Part shown: in pieces, positions 8,708-18,598 of the stretch
Layout of the letters: each line of letters begins with the position of its first letter
Position numbering within the stretch: the stretch's first letter is position 1
Assembly (NCBI RefSeq): GCF_042139015.1
Contig: NZ_JBHIKY010000011.1
Coordinates: 1-64,000, forward strand
Length of the DNA stretch: 64,000 nt
Direction of reading: 5' to 3'
DNA from: JBHIKY01 sp042139015
GTDB lineage: Bacteria; Bacillota; Bacilli; Bacillales; Marinococcaceae
Program-made: the position numbers and the translations under genes
Notes under the pieces: model-generated
Told to the model about the DNA's origin: nothing
Database searches by the model: none
Seen by the model: only the letters and a program-made list of their open reading frames with translations

Positions 8708-10888
8708 TTACATTACTAACTCAAAAACCAAATCTGACGTGTCTCGACTGTTCGGTCCAGCGTAAACTGTGAACGTGCCTGGATCACTCTTGAACGTAAG
8801 ATCCTGATGATGATAGCGCAGCTGGTCCTCCGTTATCGTAAAAGTGACCTGTTTCGTTTCGCCCGGCTGCAGCTCTATTTTTTGAAAATACTTTAATTCT
8901 TTGACCGGTCTTACCACTTCTCCGACCATATCCTGCACATAGAACTGAACAACTTCCTCCCCTGCTCTATCGCCTGTATTCTGGACGTTAATAGAGGCAG
9001 TAATCGACTCCTTTAAAGAAAGTCTCTGTGAAGACAGCTCGAATCCGCTGTAGGAGAATGTAGTGTAGCTCAGGCCGAATCCAAAAGGAAGCAGCGGTGC
9101 ATTCGGAATATCCAAGTATTGGGAGACATACCGAACCTGGGCGTCTGGTGCTCCTTTTGGCCGTCCGGTAGTAAAGTGATTATAATAAACAGGAATCTGT
9201 CCTGCTGCATAAGGAAACGACATCACTAAACGGCCGGATGGGTTTACTTTTCCATACAAGATATCGGCTGCAGCGGCTCCACCTTCTGTGCCGGGATACC
9301 AGGCTTCGAGCACAGCGTCTGATGCTTCGATGACTCCATGCAGATCAAGGGGGCGGCCATTGAATAACACAGTAACTATCGGTTTATTATATTTCTTCAT
9401 GTGCTCTATCAGGTGAAGCTGAGCACGGGGAAGCTGAATATCAGCACGGCAGCCTGCTTCCCCGCTCATATCGGAGGCTTCTCCTAACGCTAAAATAAGG
9501 ACATCGGCCTTCTCTGCAGCCTGTGCCGCTTTTTCAAGCTGCTCCTCTGTAATCGTTTCAATACCGCTTCCTTCGGAAACAAATAACTGCGAATCGCCGA
9601 CCTGTCGTTTTATACCAGCTTCCATCGTGACAGCATCTTTTTTCGATCCTTGCCATGACCATGGTCCCAAAATATCTCCACTTTTTGCGAAAGGACCGAT
9701 TAAAGCAGCTTTTTGTGATGCTTTCAGTGGCAGTACGTTATTATTTTTTACTAACACACACGATTTTGCCGCCAGTTTATACGCAGCTTCGCGGTGCTTT
9801 CCGCTTAACACAAGTTCTTCTTCTCCAGCTTCATCTGCGCCGCGGTACGGGTTGTCAAATAATCCAAGCTTTTGCTTTAATTCTAGAATCCGCAGCACTG
9901 CTTCATCGATCAGCTCTTCTTTTACTTTTTCCTCTGCAACAAGCATTTTTAAATTTTTGGCATAACAGGCTGTCATCATTTCGATATCTACACCCGCTTC
10001 AAGGGAGCGTTGGGCTGCTTCTTTTTCATCCGCTGCAAATCCATGCGGAATCAGTTCTTTTACGGCCCCCCAGTCTGAGATCATTACCCCGCCAAATCCC
10101 CACTCCTCTCTCAATAAATCCCGCATCAATTTTCTGCTGCCGGTAGCCGGGATGCCGTCCACTGTGTTGAATGCCGTCATCACCATTTCACAGCCTTCAT
10201 CAAGTGCAGCTTTGTAGGCGGGAAGATACGTTTCCCGGAGCTGACGCTCAGACATATCTACTGTATTATAATCGCGGCCACCTTCCGCAGCGCCGTATGC
10301 TGCAAAGTGTTTGACGCATGCCGCCACACAATTTGTATCCTTTTCAAATGCAGGACCCTGAAAGCCCCGGACAAACGCTCTTGCAAACTCACTGTTTAAA
10401 TATGGATCCTCTCCAGTCGTCTCCATCACCCGGCCCCAGCGCGGGTCCCGCACTAGATCCACCATCGGAGCAAACGTCACGTGTACTCCAGATACGGATG
10501 CTTCGAGGGCAGCAATTTCGGCGCTCTTTTCTGCAAGTTCTGTATCCCAGGAACAGCCAATCGCAAGTGGTACGGGAAAAATGGTTTTGTAGCCGTGAAC
10601 AATATCAGCCATGGTGAGCAGCGGGATACCGAGCCGGTTTTCTTTCAGATGCTCCTTTTGAATGGAGATTACCTCTGCTGCACCAGAAGCTCCGAGAACA
10701 GAACCACTGTTCTTGATTATATCCTCGTTGATTCCCATATCCTCCATTGGCCCTGTAATTTTTCCGCTGCTTTCCGCACCTTTATAGAAAAAGGTAGCAA
10801 GCTGAATTAATTGGGCAATTTTCTCTTCCAACGTCATTTTTTCTAATAAAGAAGTCATATGTTTTTCTTTTACTAGTTTTTCAGTCAC
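8708..10888 (-). CDS. Glycoside hydrolase family 3 beta-glucosidase
   Basis: 726 aa. An N-terminal TIM-barrel carries GEDPYLN, VKHFAAYG and the nucleophile Asp272 in VMISDWGA; then the alpha/beta sandwich and a C-terminal fibronectin-III-like domain ending FTVYAGPNSRD. This is the BglX/BglB type that hydrolyses beta-glucosides or beta-xylosides from the non-reducing end. No signal peptide, so it works inside the cell on imported oligosaccharides. GTG start at 10888 with AGGAGG seven bases upstream. It follows the ABC permeases by 46 bp and is likely co-transcribed with them. Confidence 0.93.
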   Translation of the reverse strand: MTEKLVKEKHMTSLLEKMTLEEKIAQLIQLATFFYKGAESSGKITGPMEDMGINEDIIKNSGSVLGASGAAEVISIQKEHLKENRLGIPLLTMADIVHGYKTIFPVPLAIGCSWDTELAEKSAEIAALEASVSGVHVTFAPMVDLVRDPRWGRVMETTGEDPYLNSEFARAFVRGFQGPAFEKDTNCVAACVKHFAAYGAAEGGRDYNTVDMSERQLRETYLPAYKAALDEGCEMVMTAFNTVDGIPATGSRKLMRDLLREEWGFGGVMISDWGAVKELIPHGFAADEKEAAQRSLEAGVDIEMMTACYAKNLKMLVAEEKVKEELIDEAVLRILELKQKLGLFDNPYRGADEAGEEELVLSGKHREAAYKLAAKSCVLVKNNNVLPLKASQKAALIGPFAKSGDILGPWSWQGSKKDAVTMEAGIKRQVGDSQLFVSEGSGIETITEEQLEKAAQAAEKADVLILALGEASDMSGEAGCRADIQLPRAQLHLIEHMKKYNKPIVTVLFNGRPLDLHGVIEASDAVLEAWYPGTEGGAAAADILYGKVNPSGRLVMSFPYAAGQIPVYYNHFTTGRPKGAPDAQVRYVSQYLDIPNAPLLPFGFGLSYTTFSYSGFELSSQRLSLKESITASINVQNTGDRAGEEVVQFYVQDMVGEVVRPVKELKYFQKIELQPGETKQVTFTITEDQLRYHHQDLTFKSDPGTFTVYAGPNSRDTSDLVFELVM

Positions 10889-10934
10889 TCCTGGCCCTCC
10901 TAAGCAAATAGCGTGTCAGCTCTTACGTGTGAAT

Positions 10935-11762
10935 TTATTTTAAACCTGACATCGTAAAGCCTTCGACAATGTATTTTTGAAATAAAGAAAAGATAATCAT
11001 TATTGGTATGACCATAAATGCTGCCCCTGCCATCTGCAGAGCGAAATTACTTGAATATTGATCCTGAAGAAGCGACAATCCTACGGATAACGTATACAGC
11101 CTATCATCGTTAGCAATAATAAGCGGCCATAAAAAACTGTTCCACGCAGCGATAAACGTCAGAATCCCCTGCACCGCAAATATTGGTTTGGCTATAGGCA
11201 GAATCAGCCGGAAGAAAATAAAAAATTCTCCCGCTCCATCAAGCCTTGCTGCTTCTAATAAATCAGATGGGATCGTCGTCATGAACTGCCGGAAAAAAAA
11301 GATACTGAAGGCAACAGCAAGGCCAGGCAGTACAATCCCTGTCATCGTATTTGTCAGGCCCATTTCATTCAACAGCAGATAAACAGGGATCATCGTGACT
11401 TGTCCGGGGATCATCATCGTCGCCAGTACGAGATAAAACAGTTTTTCTCTGCCCTTGAATGTAAATTTTGCAAAGCCGTATCCTGCCATTGCATTAAACA
11501 ATAGACCGATAAAGGAAAAAAAGACAATAATTAATGTGTTTTTTAAATAAGTGGTGAATTGCATATTGGTAAACAGATTAATATAATTTTCGAGTGTTGG
11601 ATTTTCTGGAATGATTGTCGGCGGAAAAGAAATCGCTTCACTTTCCGGCTTTAAGGAGCTCAAAATCATCCAGAAAAATGGGATGGACACAACGATCCCG
11701 CCTATAATTAAAATGGCTGTAACGAAACTGCGCTCAAGCTTCCCTTTTTTCGCAATTGACAT
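10935..11762 (-). CDS. Carbohydrate ABC transporter permease (MalG type)
   Basis: 275 aa with about six membrane segments. The EAA loop EAARLDGAGEFFIFFRLILP, which docks the ATPase, identifies the CUT1 permease family. It ends in MSGLK, typical of MalG-like proteins. It is the second of two permeases after the MalF-type gene (24 bp gap) and precedes the GH3 gene. No ATPase gene is in the cluster, so a shared MsmX-type ATPase is inferred. Confidence 0.93.
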   Translation of the reverse strand: MSIAKKGKLERSFVTAILIIGGIVVSIPFFWMILSSLKPESEAISFPPTIIPENPTLENYINLFTNMQFTTYLKNTLIIVFFSFIGLLFNAMAGYGFAKFTFKGREKLFYLVLATMMIPGQVTMIPVYLLLNEMGLTNTMTGIVLPGLAVAFSIFFFRQFMTTIPSDLLEAARLDGAGEFFIFFRLILPIAKPIFAVQGILTFIAAWNSFLWPLIIANDDRLYTLSVGLSLLQDQYSSNFALQMAGAAFMVIPIMIIFSLFQKYIVEGFTMSGLK

Positions 11763-11786
11763 GTCCTTCTCTCCTTTCAGCCGCCC

Positions 11787-12683
11787 CTAATATTCCGTAT
11801 CTGATTTTCTCAGCTTAAACTGCAGCAGCGTTACACAAATAATGATAATAAACAGTACAAATGAACCGGCTGATGCGTAACCGAAGTCACTATATTGAAA
11901 CCCGCTCTGATAAATAAACAAAGCCATTGAAATTGTCCCGTTTAACGGGCCGCCTTCGGTCATGACAAACGGCTCTTCAAAAAATTGCAGCCAGCCGATC
12001 AAAGTTGTGACTGTCACAAAAAAGGTCGCATAGCGAAGGAGCGGTATCGTTATCTGTCTCAACTGCTGCCATCTCGTGGCTCCGTCAATCTCAGCTGCTT
12101 CGTAATATGCTTTCGGAATTCCCTGCAGGGCTGCCAGAAAAATCAGCATATTTATCCCTACACCCTTCCAGACAGCCAGGACAATAAGGGAAATCTTTGC
12201 GATTGTCGGTTCCTCCAGCCACGGTATTTTGTTTACATCCAGCAAGGATAAGATATAATTCAGCAGACCATATTCGGAATTGTATAAGTACGACCAGATT
12301 ACTGCGACCGCAATAATATTTGTGATCGACGGCATATAGTAAACGCCTCGAAATAATCGATAAACAAAGCTTTTTCCATAATTCAAAAGCAGCGCTATAC
12401 TAAGGGAAACTACGATAACGAGAGGCACACCGAAAATGACGTAAAAAAATGTATTAAAGATAGATTTTATGAAGACGTTATCCAGAAAAAGATTCGTATA
12501 GTTCTCCAGCCCGATAAAACTAATATTGGACCAATTGGCAAGTCCCCGCAGATCAAGGTCGGTAAAGCTTATGACAAATGCAATAAAGATAGGGATAACG
12601 GAAAATACGGTTAATAAAATTACCGCTGGAGCAATGAACATGTAAGGATGTCTATTTCTGTATGCTTGTTTTAAGGCGTTCAT
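11787..12683 (-). CDS. Carbohydrate ABC transporter permease (MalF type)
   Basis: 298 aa, six predicted membrane helices starting at YMFIAPAVILLTVFSVIPIF, with the EAA loop EAAEIDGATRWQQLRQITIP. It pairs with the MalG-type permease immediately downstream and receives substrate from the binding protein encoded upstream. The substrate is unknown; the GH3 and GH172 neighbours suggest plant- or algal-type oligosaccharides. Confidence 0.93.
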   Translation of the reverse strand: MNALKQAYRNRHPYMFIAPAVILLTVFSVIPIFIAFVISFTDLDLRGLANWSNISFIGLENYTNLFLDNVFIKSIFNTFFYVIFGVPLVIVVSLSIALLLNYGKSFVYRLFRGVYYMPSITNIIAVAVIWSYLYNSEYGLLNYILSLLDVNKIPWLEEPTIAKISLIVLAVWKGVGINMLIFLAALQGIPKAYYEAAEIDGATRWQQLRQITIPLLRYATFFVTVTTLIGWLQFFEEPFVMTEGGPLNGTISMALFIYQSGFQYSDFGYASAGSFVLFIIIICVTLLQFKLRKSDTEY

Positions 12684-12790
12684 ACTGCGATTTCACCTGC
12701 CTGTTTTTACGGTGACATCCGATAATCGGAGGGCAGGCAGTATGCAGAGCCGCACACTGCCTGTCGCCTTGTTATCACCGAATATTTCGA

Positions 12791-14027
12791 TTACTTTTCT
12801 AATATTTGATCTGTCTCTTCACGGAATTCATCCAATTTCGTATCGAGATCTTCTCCGCCTCTGATGACTTCCTCTAATCGATTCAGCATTCCTTCACTGA
12901 TTTCAGCCCACTCTTCGACTTGCGGCTGTGCTTTTGTGGATTCTAGTTGATCTCCAAACACGGCAAGCGTCGGATTTTCTTCAAAAACCGGATCCTCCCA
13001 TGCTTCCATCCTCGACGGCAGTGTATTCGAAATTTCAAGCCATTCGAGCTGCGTGTCTACCTCTGACATGTACGAAATAAACTCAAGTGACGCCTCAACG
13101 TTTTCAGTGTTATGGAAAACAGAGAAATTCGAACCTCCCATGACAGAAATGTTATTTTCCTGAGCTGGGAGCTCTGCTACATCCCATTTCCCTTCCAGAT
13201 CTTCGGCCTGATCGTTCAGCATGTTAATCATCCACGGCCCGCTGAAAAACATTGGCTTTACTCCGTCTTTAAATGCGAGTAATTTCCATTCCTTCAGACG
13301 TAGAGCTGATTCCTTCTTCAAAAAAGCTTGTATAATATTCGATACCGTCGTCAAACTCCTCCGTATCGAAATTAGTTTCTTTTTCCTCATTGATGAATTC
13401 GCTTCCATTTTGCCACGCGAACATAAATGGCATAATAGGATCATCCATTGCTATATCCAGTCCGTAAACATCGTCTCCGCTCTCAGAGAGCTTCGTAGCA
13501 GCATCCTTTAATTCATCCCACGTAGCTGGTGCTTCATCGTAGCCCACCTCAGCAAGCAGATCCGTGCGGTAAAATAACGTGCGTGTTTCCACATACCACG
13601 GAACCCCTACCACCTGGTCATCATACGTCATCGATTCGACCGCTCCGTCAAAATAATTATCCGGTTCAAAGTTTGGATAATCCTCGACGTACTCGGTCAG
13701 ATCCAATAACGCTCCAGCATTGGCAAATTCCGGTACCCAGGAAGTCCCAAGCTGCAGAACATCCGGTCCGTTCCCTGAGGCTACTGCTGTTAACAGTTTG
13801 TCATGAGCACTTTCCCACGGAATCGATTGTACATCCACTGCTATATCGGTTTCTTCTTCAAAGCCGGCCGTTAATTCCTCCAGTTGTTTTCCCTCTTCTC
13901 CCATTGCCCAGACAGTCACAGAATCATTGCTCCCCGAAGCCGAGTCCCCAGAATCGGAGCAGCCAGCCAATGAAACAGAAGCAGTAAATACGGCTAGTAA
14001 AGTGAAAATAAAATGTTTTCTTTTCAA
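12791..14027 (-). pseudogene. Extracellular sugar-binding lipoprotein (ABC importer), frameshifted
   Basis: The N-terminal part (to about 13280) starts with KRKHFIFTLLAVF and a lipobox SLAGC, then a family 1 solute-binding fold (VTVWAMGEEG, SGNGPDVLQLGTSWVPE). The C-terminal part (AFKDGVKPMFFSGPWMINM to ILEK) continues in another frame. Removing one A from GAAATTACTCGC near 13289 joins EGMEL to LAFKDGV, giving a normal ~412-residue protein. I take the TTG at 14027 as start because GGGGAGAGGG precedes it; the ATG at 14078 lacks a site. Without this protein the importer would be inactive, so either the locus is decaying or this is a sequencing indel. Confidence 0.85.
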
Positions 14028-14094
14028 GGTATATCCCTCTCCCCATGTTTTAATTTTACTAATTCGAATAAATTTCATAAGTCAATTCACAAAT

Positions 14095-14225
14095 CCTACT
14101 GCCGCGTTTAGCTCCCAACCTTGATCGAAAGGCGAAAAACCATGTCCATTAGCTGGATGCGGACAGGAAAACCAGGCTTTTAAATGCAAATAGCGGAACC
14201 AGCGTTTGGAGAACTCCCCCACCCC
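14095..14225. repeat. Copy of a dispersed intergenic repeat
   Basis: Read on the minus strand, 14189-14214 gives GTTCTCCAAACGCTGGTTCC-GCTATT and 14150-14173 gives GGTTTTCCTGTCCGCATCCA-GCTA; both recur in the copies at 4178, 6395, 25781, 25843, 29613 and 35083. A further shared block (ATCGATCAAGG-type) is at 14119-14140. It fills the gap between the LacI and binding-protein genes. Confidence 0.65.
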
Positions 14226-14266
14226 CCTGCAGGTTTTTTTCTTATGAGCCAGTCGCAGAAAATGAA

Positions 14267-15265
14267 TCATTTCAACTGCTTTGCAGAATCTCTGACAATT
14301 AAATCGGTGTGCAGCTTATAAGTGCGGCTGACTTCCTCCTGGCTGATAATTTGAAACACCATATGGGTGGCAAGCGCCCCCATTTCATATTTTGGCTGAC
14401 GGATTGTAGTCAGCTTTGGAGATACATACTGCGCTTCCAAAATATCGTCAAAGCCGATAATCGAAATATCCTCCGGTACACGAAATCCCTTTCTCTGAAA
14501 TGCTTCCAGCCCTCCTAATGCCATTTCATCATTCGCAAAAAATACTGCTGTTGGCCTCTCCTCCTGAGCGGAAAGTATATTTGCAGCGAGAATACCTCCT
14601 TCTCTCGTGAAGTTTCCGGATACTGCCCATTTTGTCTCATAATCTATTTGATTAGCCTCCAGAGCTTCCCGATAACCTTCAAACCTTACTTGATTATCAT
14701 AGGAATCAGCTGGGCCGCTTACATAAGCTATTTTTGAATGTCCCTGCTTTATTAAATATTCGGTGGCGTTATACCCGCCTTTTTTGTTATCGACTTCAAC
14801 GTGCACCAGAGACTTATTATCAAGCTTGCGATCTAATACGACGACTGGATAGTGCTCGCTCGATGCCCCATGAAGCATTTCATCCGTTATATTGTGGGCT
14901 AATACGATACACCCGTCCGCCCGTCTTTCGGTCAAGAATTTTGCAGCAGTAGAATTCTCCCCTCCCATTGAGCTGCAGGCAAGCAGATCATAGCCATGTT
15001 CCATGGCAACGTCCTGAACGCCTCTTATTAATTCGGAATAGAACGGCCCCGATAAATCACTTAAGATCAAAGCGATCGTTTTTGTTCTCGTGCCGGATTT
15101 CTTTAAGTCACTGGCGAATCCATTTTTTTGATAGTTTAATTCCTGTGCGGCGAGAATCACCTTCTCTTTAGTAGACTTACTTACTTTATTAATGCCGTTT
15201 AAGGCGTAGGAGGCAGTAGAAACAGCTACGTTTGCTCGTCGTGCAACATCTTTAATAGTCACCAA
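14267..15265 (-). CDS. LacI family transcriptional regulator of the glycoside operon
   Basis: 332 aa. The first 22 residues are a classic LacI helix-turn-helix (TIKDVARRANVAVSTASYAL), with the hinge helix after it and a sugar-binding core (IALILSDLSGPFYSELIRGV). It is the first gene of the leftward cluster containing the ABC importer, GH3, GH172 and esterase genes and is the natural repressor. Two perfect GAAACGTTTC palindromes lie upstream. Confidence 0.93.
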   Translation of the reverse strand: MVTIKDVARRANVAVSTASYALNGINKVSKSTKEKVILAAQELNYQKNGFASDLKKSGTRTKTIALILSDLSGPFYSELIRGVQDVAMEHGYDLLACSSMGGENSTAAKFLTERRADGCIVLAHNITDEMLHGASSEHYPVVVLDRKLDNKSLVHVEVDNKKGGYNATEYLIKQGHSKIAYVSGPADSYDNQVRFEGYREALEANQIDYETKWAVSGNFTREGGILAANILSAQEERPTAVFFANDEMALGGLEAFQRKGFRVPEDISIIGFDDILEAQYVSPKLTTIRQPKYEMGALATHMVFQIISQEEVSRTYKLHTDLIVRDSAKQLK

Positions 15266-15298
15266 TTATGTTCAGCTCCGTCGTCAATATCTATTAGT

Positions 15299-15379
15299 TC
15301 GAAACGTTTCTTCCTTTGTATATCAAGGTTATATACGTAATAATACTGTATTTAGATTAATTTAATTGAAACGTTTCGA
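15299..15379. promoter_or_regulatory. Two LacI operators (CGAAACGTTTC) upstream of the LacI gene
   Basis: The 10-bp palindrome GAAACGTTTC occurs at 15301-15310 and again at 15368-15377, each extended on one side by CG. They are 67 bp apart and about 36 and 103 bp upstream of the LacI start at 15265. This is the expected arrangement for autoregulation; similarity to catabolite-responsive elements (CcpA) is also possible. Confidence 0.7.
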
Positions 15380-15506
15380 TAATTTCATTATAAAAGACTA
15401 TGAATCCGCTTTCAATAGTTTTTTGAAAAATATTTAAATTATAAAAATTTTTTATGAAAATGACAGCCTGCTTCCTGGAAAGAAAGCAGGCTCGGGAGGG
15501 AGATGG

Positions 15507-16664
15507 TTAATGCTGCTCCTGTTTTTGAAGAAAGCCATACAAGAATGCTAAACTTGCTGCGCCGATTAATCCGATATGGCTTGCTAACCCGGACGATTCG
15601 ACGGCAACGCGCTGCTGGCGTGCCAAAAAAGATCGTTCATTCACAATTTTTTCAATCGTAGGCAGGACAGGGAAATCACTTTGCGCGAGCCTCCCACTGA
15701 TAATGACTTTGGGGACATGAAGCATATTCATAACTGACGTCAGCACCGTCCCGATCTGCTCTCCGGCCGCTACTAAAGCTTGCAATGTTTGTTCATCCTT
15801 GTGTTGAAGGCTGATCTGCAGTTCTTCAAAGCTTATCTGCAGCTTATCCAGGACCGCAGCTTCAGAAGCATACCGTTCCAGGCAGCCAAAGTTGCCGCAC
15901 CAGCACGGTTCTCCTCCAGGGATATACGTCATATGCCCGAATTCACCGGCGCCGGTAATTCCCCCGCGAAATAATTTTTCTTCAATTACAAACCCGGCAC
16001 CAATTCCCTGTCCAATAAAAATATGAATAAAATCGGTATGAAGTGTACCTTTTCCAAATATTTTTTCCGCAAGTGTCATCGCACGGACATTGTTATCCAA
16101 AAAAACAGGTATTTGAAAGTGTTTTTCTATATGAGCAGTAACATCAATATTTTTTAACCCTAAATGATCAGCGTTTAACAGCTTTCCCGAATGAAAATCA
16201 ATCAACCCGAGGGCACCGATACCGATGGAATGAACGGTAATTCCATGCAGATTATTAACGAAAGCCTCCATCTCGCTGGTCAGCATCCTTAGAAACGTTT
16301 CGGCCGTCATTTTTTTAGGAAGTCTTATTGTCTCCTCTTTGACGACATTGCCGTTTAAATTGATGAGACCAATTTCAATATCGGATAAACTTATATGGAC
16401 TCCGAGCACATGAGTAGAATTCCCATTAATTTCAAGAGCCACTGAACGACGGCCTGCTCTGGCTTTCCCTTCCTCCATATCGCCGAGGATTCGGATATAA
16501 TCTTCTTGGATCAAGGTGGAAGTAATGTTGGTAATTGTCGCTCTCGTCAGTTTGGTTTTCTCCGCTATTTCCTGTCTCGAAATCGGCTGATATTTCATAA
16601 TCATCTGCAGAACGAGGGATTTATTTATTTGTTTAGTTCGTGACGTATTCTGACCGACCAGCAT
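15507..16664 (-). CDS. ROK family transcriptional repressor (NagC/XylR type)
   Basis: 385 aa. An N-terminal winged helix (RQEIAEKTKLTRATITNI) precedes a ROK domain with the zinc-binding signature EFGHMTYIPGGEPCWCGNFG and phosphate-loop-like GIGALGLID. The frame opens at 16739, but GGAGGG lies before the ATG at 16664 (MLVGQNTSRTKQ), the usual ROK N-terminus. It is the last gene of a leftward cluster with a sugar isomerase, a glycosidase-like protein and Gfo/Idh dehydrogenases, which it presumably controls. Confidence 0.92.
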   Translation of the reverse strand: MLVGQNTSRTKQINKSLVLQMIMKYQPISRQEIAEKTKLTRATITNITSTLIQEDYIRILGDMEEGKARAGRRSVALEINGNSTHVLGVHISLSDIEIGLINLNGNVVKEETIRLPKKMTAETFLRMLTSEMEAFVNNLHGITVHSIGIGALGLIDFHSGKLLNADHLGLKNIDVTAHIEKHFQIPVFLDNNVRAMTLAEKIFGKGTLHTDFIHIFIGQGIGAGFVIEEKLFRGGITGAGEFGHMTYIPGGEPCWCGNFGCLERYASEAAVLDKLQISFEELQISLQHKDEQTLQALVAAGEQIGTVLTSVMNMLHVPKVIISGRLAQSDFPVLPTIEKIVNERSFLARQQRVAVESSGLASHIGLIGAASLAFLYGFLQKQEQH

Positions 16665-16766
16665 AATGGTCTTCCCTCCAATTGATTCTTTATTTTGTCT
16701 TCTGTGAATCTCCATTTTTCGGCAGGGCTGGACTTTCAATATTGAAAAATATTTGTCTATTATACT

Positions 16767-17540
16767 CTAAATACTCGATGCCAGCTTGTTATTCATCACT
16801 TTTACTGCATGCCTCACCTGCTCTGCCGTGGAAAGGTGCTCGAAATGAAAGGTAATGTGAATGCCTCGTTCCTTCAGACACTTGAAAATTTCATTATAAT
16901 TAATATCTCCTTCACCGAGCGGGACTTCCGTCCGCTTATCCGTCCGGTAAATTCCATCCTTAATATGGCCGCCGATAAACAGATGACCCCACTCCGATAT
17001 GGCCTGAAATGGATCACTTCCGTTTACGTGAAGATTCGTCGGGTCGAAATTAAGCTTTAAATTCGTATGATTGACCAGCCGATATAACTTTTCAAAACGC
17101 TCCAGGGTGTTCACAAAGCAGGGGGCGTGATCGATTTCGATCGCAAAAGGCAGGCCATGGTCTGCACAAACTTCCGTTACCTCTCTTGTAAACTCAGCCA
17201 GGTAAGCCCAGGTATCCTGCGGGGCTGCGTCTTCCGGCGCCGTCAATGTACGGCTGAATAATGGAATGTTTCCTATCAGGAGGGCACCTTCGATGATTTT
17301 TTTCAATTTATCTCTTGTATCGTTCAGCTGGGAAGGGTTACAGAGGGGGATGCCGATTCCTGCCGTAGTGATCGTCAGCCCATAATTCTCGGCTGCCTTT
17401 TTCCATCGCTCTGCCGCTTTTAAATCAATCAGCTCAGCAGCCGATAATTCAAGGGCCTGCAGATTACAGTCCACAGCCAGCTGAATAATTTCGTCCATGC
17501 TGTTGTATTTTATATCGGATATTCGCAGTCCAAAATTCAT
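16767..17540 (-). CDS. Sugar phosphate isomerase/epimerase (AP-endonuclease 2 fold)
   Basis: 257 aa TIM-barrel protein of the xylose-isomerase-like superfamily. Metal-ligand stretches such as PFAIEIDHAP, LNFDPTNLHV, HIKDG and FHFEHLS are visible. GGAGGAGG lies six bases before the ATG at 17540, so the longer open frame to 17576 is not used. Family members epimerise or isomerise sugars and keto-sugars; E. coli YcjR, a 3-dehydro-guloside 4-epimerase that works next to a Gfo/Idh dehydrogenase, is a relevant precedent given the neighbours here. The substrate is not determined. Confidence 0.88.
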   Translation of the reverse strand: MNFGLRISDIKYNSMDEIIQLAVDCNLQALELSAAELIDLKAAERWKKAAENYGLTITTAGIGIPLCNPSQLNDTRDKLKKIIEGALLIGNIPLFSRTLTAPEDAAPQDTWAYLAEFTREVTEVCADHGLPFAIEIDHAPCFVNTLERFEKLYRLVNHTNLKLNFDPTNLHVNGSDPFQAISEWGHLFIGGHIKDGIYRTDKRTEVPLGEGDINYNEIFKCLKERGIHITFHFEHLSTAEQVRHAVKVMNNKLASSI

Positions 17541-17557
17541 ATTGCCTCCTCCATTCC

Positions 17558-18514
17558 TTAACAATCTACTTTGCAAAGCCGCAATTCATGGGAGCCGTCT
17601 TCACGTGTGTATTCATAGTAATACCAGATCCTGCCCTTATGTACTATCGCATCAATGTATCGGACAGCGCGGCCGCCGGCAGTTTCAAGAGCAGGGCCGT
17701 CCGTGCTTACCTTTGCAAAAGTTTTTAAATCAAACGTGACCGCAAGTGCTGCTTTTTCTTCATAATTTTGTTCAACACCGGCGCTCCCGTCCCAGATGGC
17801 TGTATACATTCCGTCGTTCTCTAGAATTGTAGTCAATCGTGATTGATATTGATCCCAGTTATTCACGCCGACCGGCAGTACCGTATTCTCCCACATAAAA
17901 TGAATGCCGTCTTCACTAACAGCTAACCCGGTCATGGCAACAGCTTTCCCAGTATTATGAACATCCCCCGTTTGATGCATTTCTTCTTTCGAGCTTCCAT
18001 GGAACGCTTTTGCATACACAAAATACATAATATAACCGCCGTTCACCTTCAGTAGATACGGATCCTTTACCCCCTCTGCGTTAGGTACATCGTTGGCTGT
18101 TAACACTTTTTTTCTCTCAGCAGCATGAAAAGAGTCCGGTTTTTCTGCTTCTATCATGTCAATGCGCCAACGGCTGTCTGCTGGATCAACGTAACTGATA
18201 TAAAGGCGGTATAAATGATCATGAACTTTTAATAAAGAAGATCGTTCGATTGAACTTGAATGCAGTTCTTTTTTATGAAGAGACCATACATCCTCGAAGT
18301 GCTTCCCATCGCTGCTTTTTGCAATCCGCACTTCAAAGCCTCTTTCATCTTCTCCGTGCCCTCTCGGCTGGCGGAGCCTGTAATACAAATAAAATGCTGC
18401 TTCTTTTTCATCAAACAGAATAGTCGGTGCACCTGCCCAGTAGCCTTCCCCAGTTCCTGGCGGCCCGATGACCTGTTTACCTTTTTCCGGGTCAAATATG
18501 TTCACTAAATTCAT
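17558..18514 (-). CDS. Five-bladed beta-propeller glycosidase-like protein
   Basis: 318 aa. Blade-like repeats with acidic residues are seen: GYWAGAPTILFDEKEAAFYLYYRLR, NAEGVKDPYLLKVNGGYIMYF and ENDGMYTAIWDGSAG (each shown here as landmarks of GH43/GH32/GH130-like propellers). I cannot place it in one GH family. GGAGGAG precedes the ATG at 18514. It lies 17 bp upstream of the isomerase and downstream of an AT-rich operator-like site, so it likely processes the same substrate inside the cell (no signal peptide). Confidence 0.75.
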   Translation of the reverse strand: MNLVNIFDPEKGKQVIGPPGTGEGYWAGAPTILFDEKEAAFYLYYRLRQPRGHGEDERGFEVRIAKSSDGKHFEDVWSLHKKELHSSSIERSSLLKVHDHLYRLYISYVDPADSRWRIDMIEAEKPDSFHAAERKKVLTANDVPNAEGVKDPYLLKVNGGYIMYFVYAKAFHGSSKEEMHQTGDVHNTGKAVAMTGLAVSEDGIHFMWENTVLPVGVNNWDQYQSRLTTILENDGMYTAIWDGSAGVEQNYEEKAALAVTFDLKTFAKVSTDGPALETAGGRAVRYIDAIVHKGRIWYYYEYTREDGSHELRLCKVDC

Positions 18515-18537
18515 AAGTTTCTCCTCCATTATGTTAA

Positions 18538-18559
18538 TTTATTTAATTAATCAATAAAA
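18538..18559. promoter_or_regulatory. Operator-like AT-rich dyad upstream of the propeller gene
   Basis: TTTATTTAATTAATCAATAA is an imperfect palindrome sharing TTAATCAAT with the perfect palindrome at 19680-19697. It lies about 24 bp upstream of the ATG at 18514. Candidate site for the local ROK repressor. Confidence 0.5.
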
Positions 18560-18598
18560 CAAGCTGTTTTTATCTGAGAATAGAGTAGGAGTGCCATT

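Noticed and set aside
9627..10146. Forward frames of 112 and 163 codons inside the GH3 gene
   Set aside because: Antisense shadows of a well-supported glycoside hydrolase gene.
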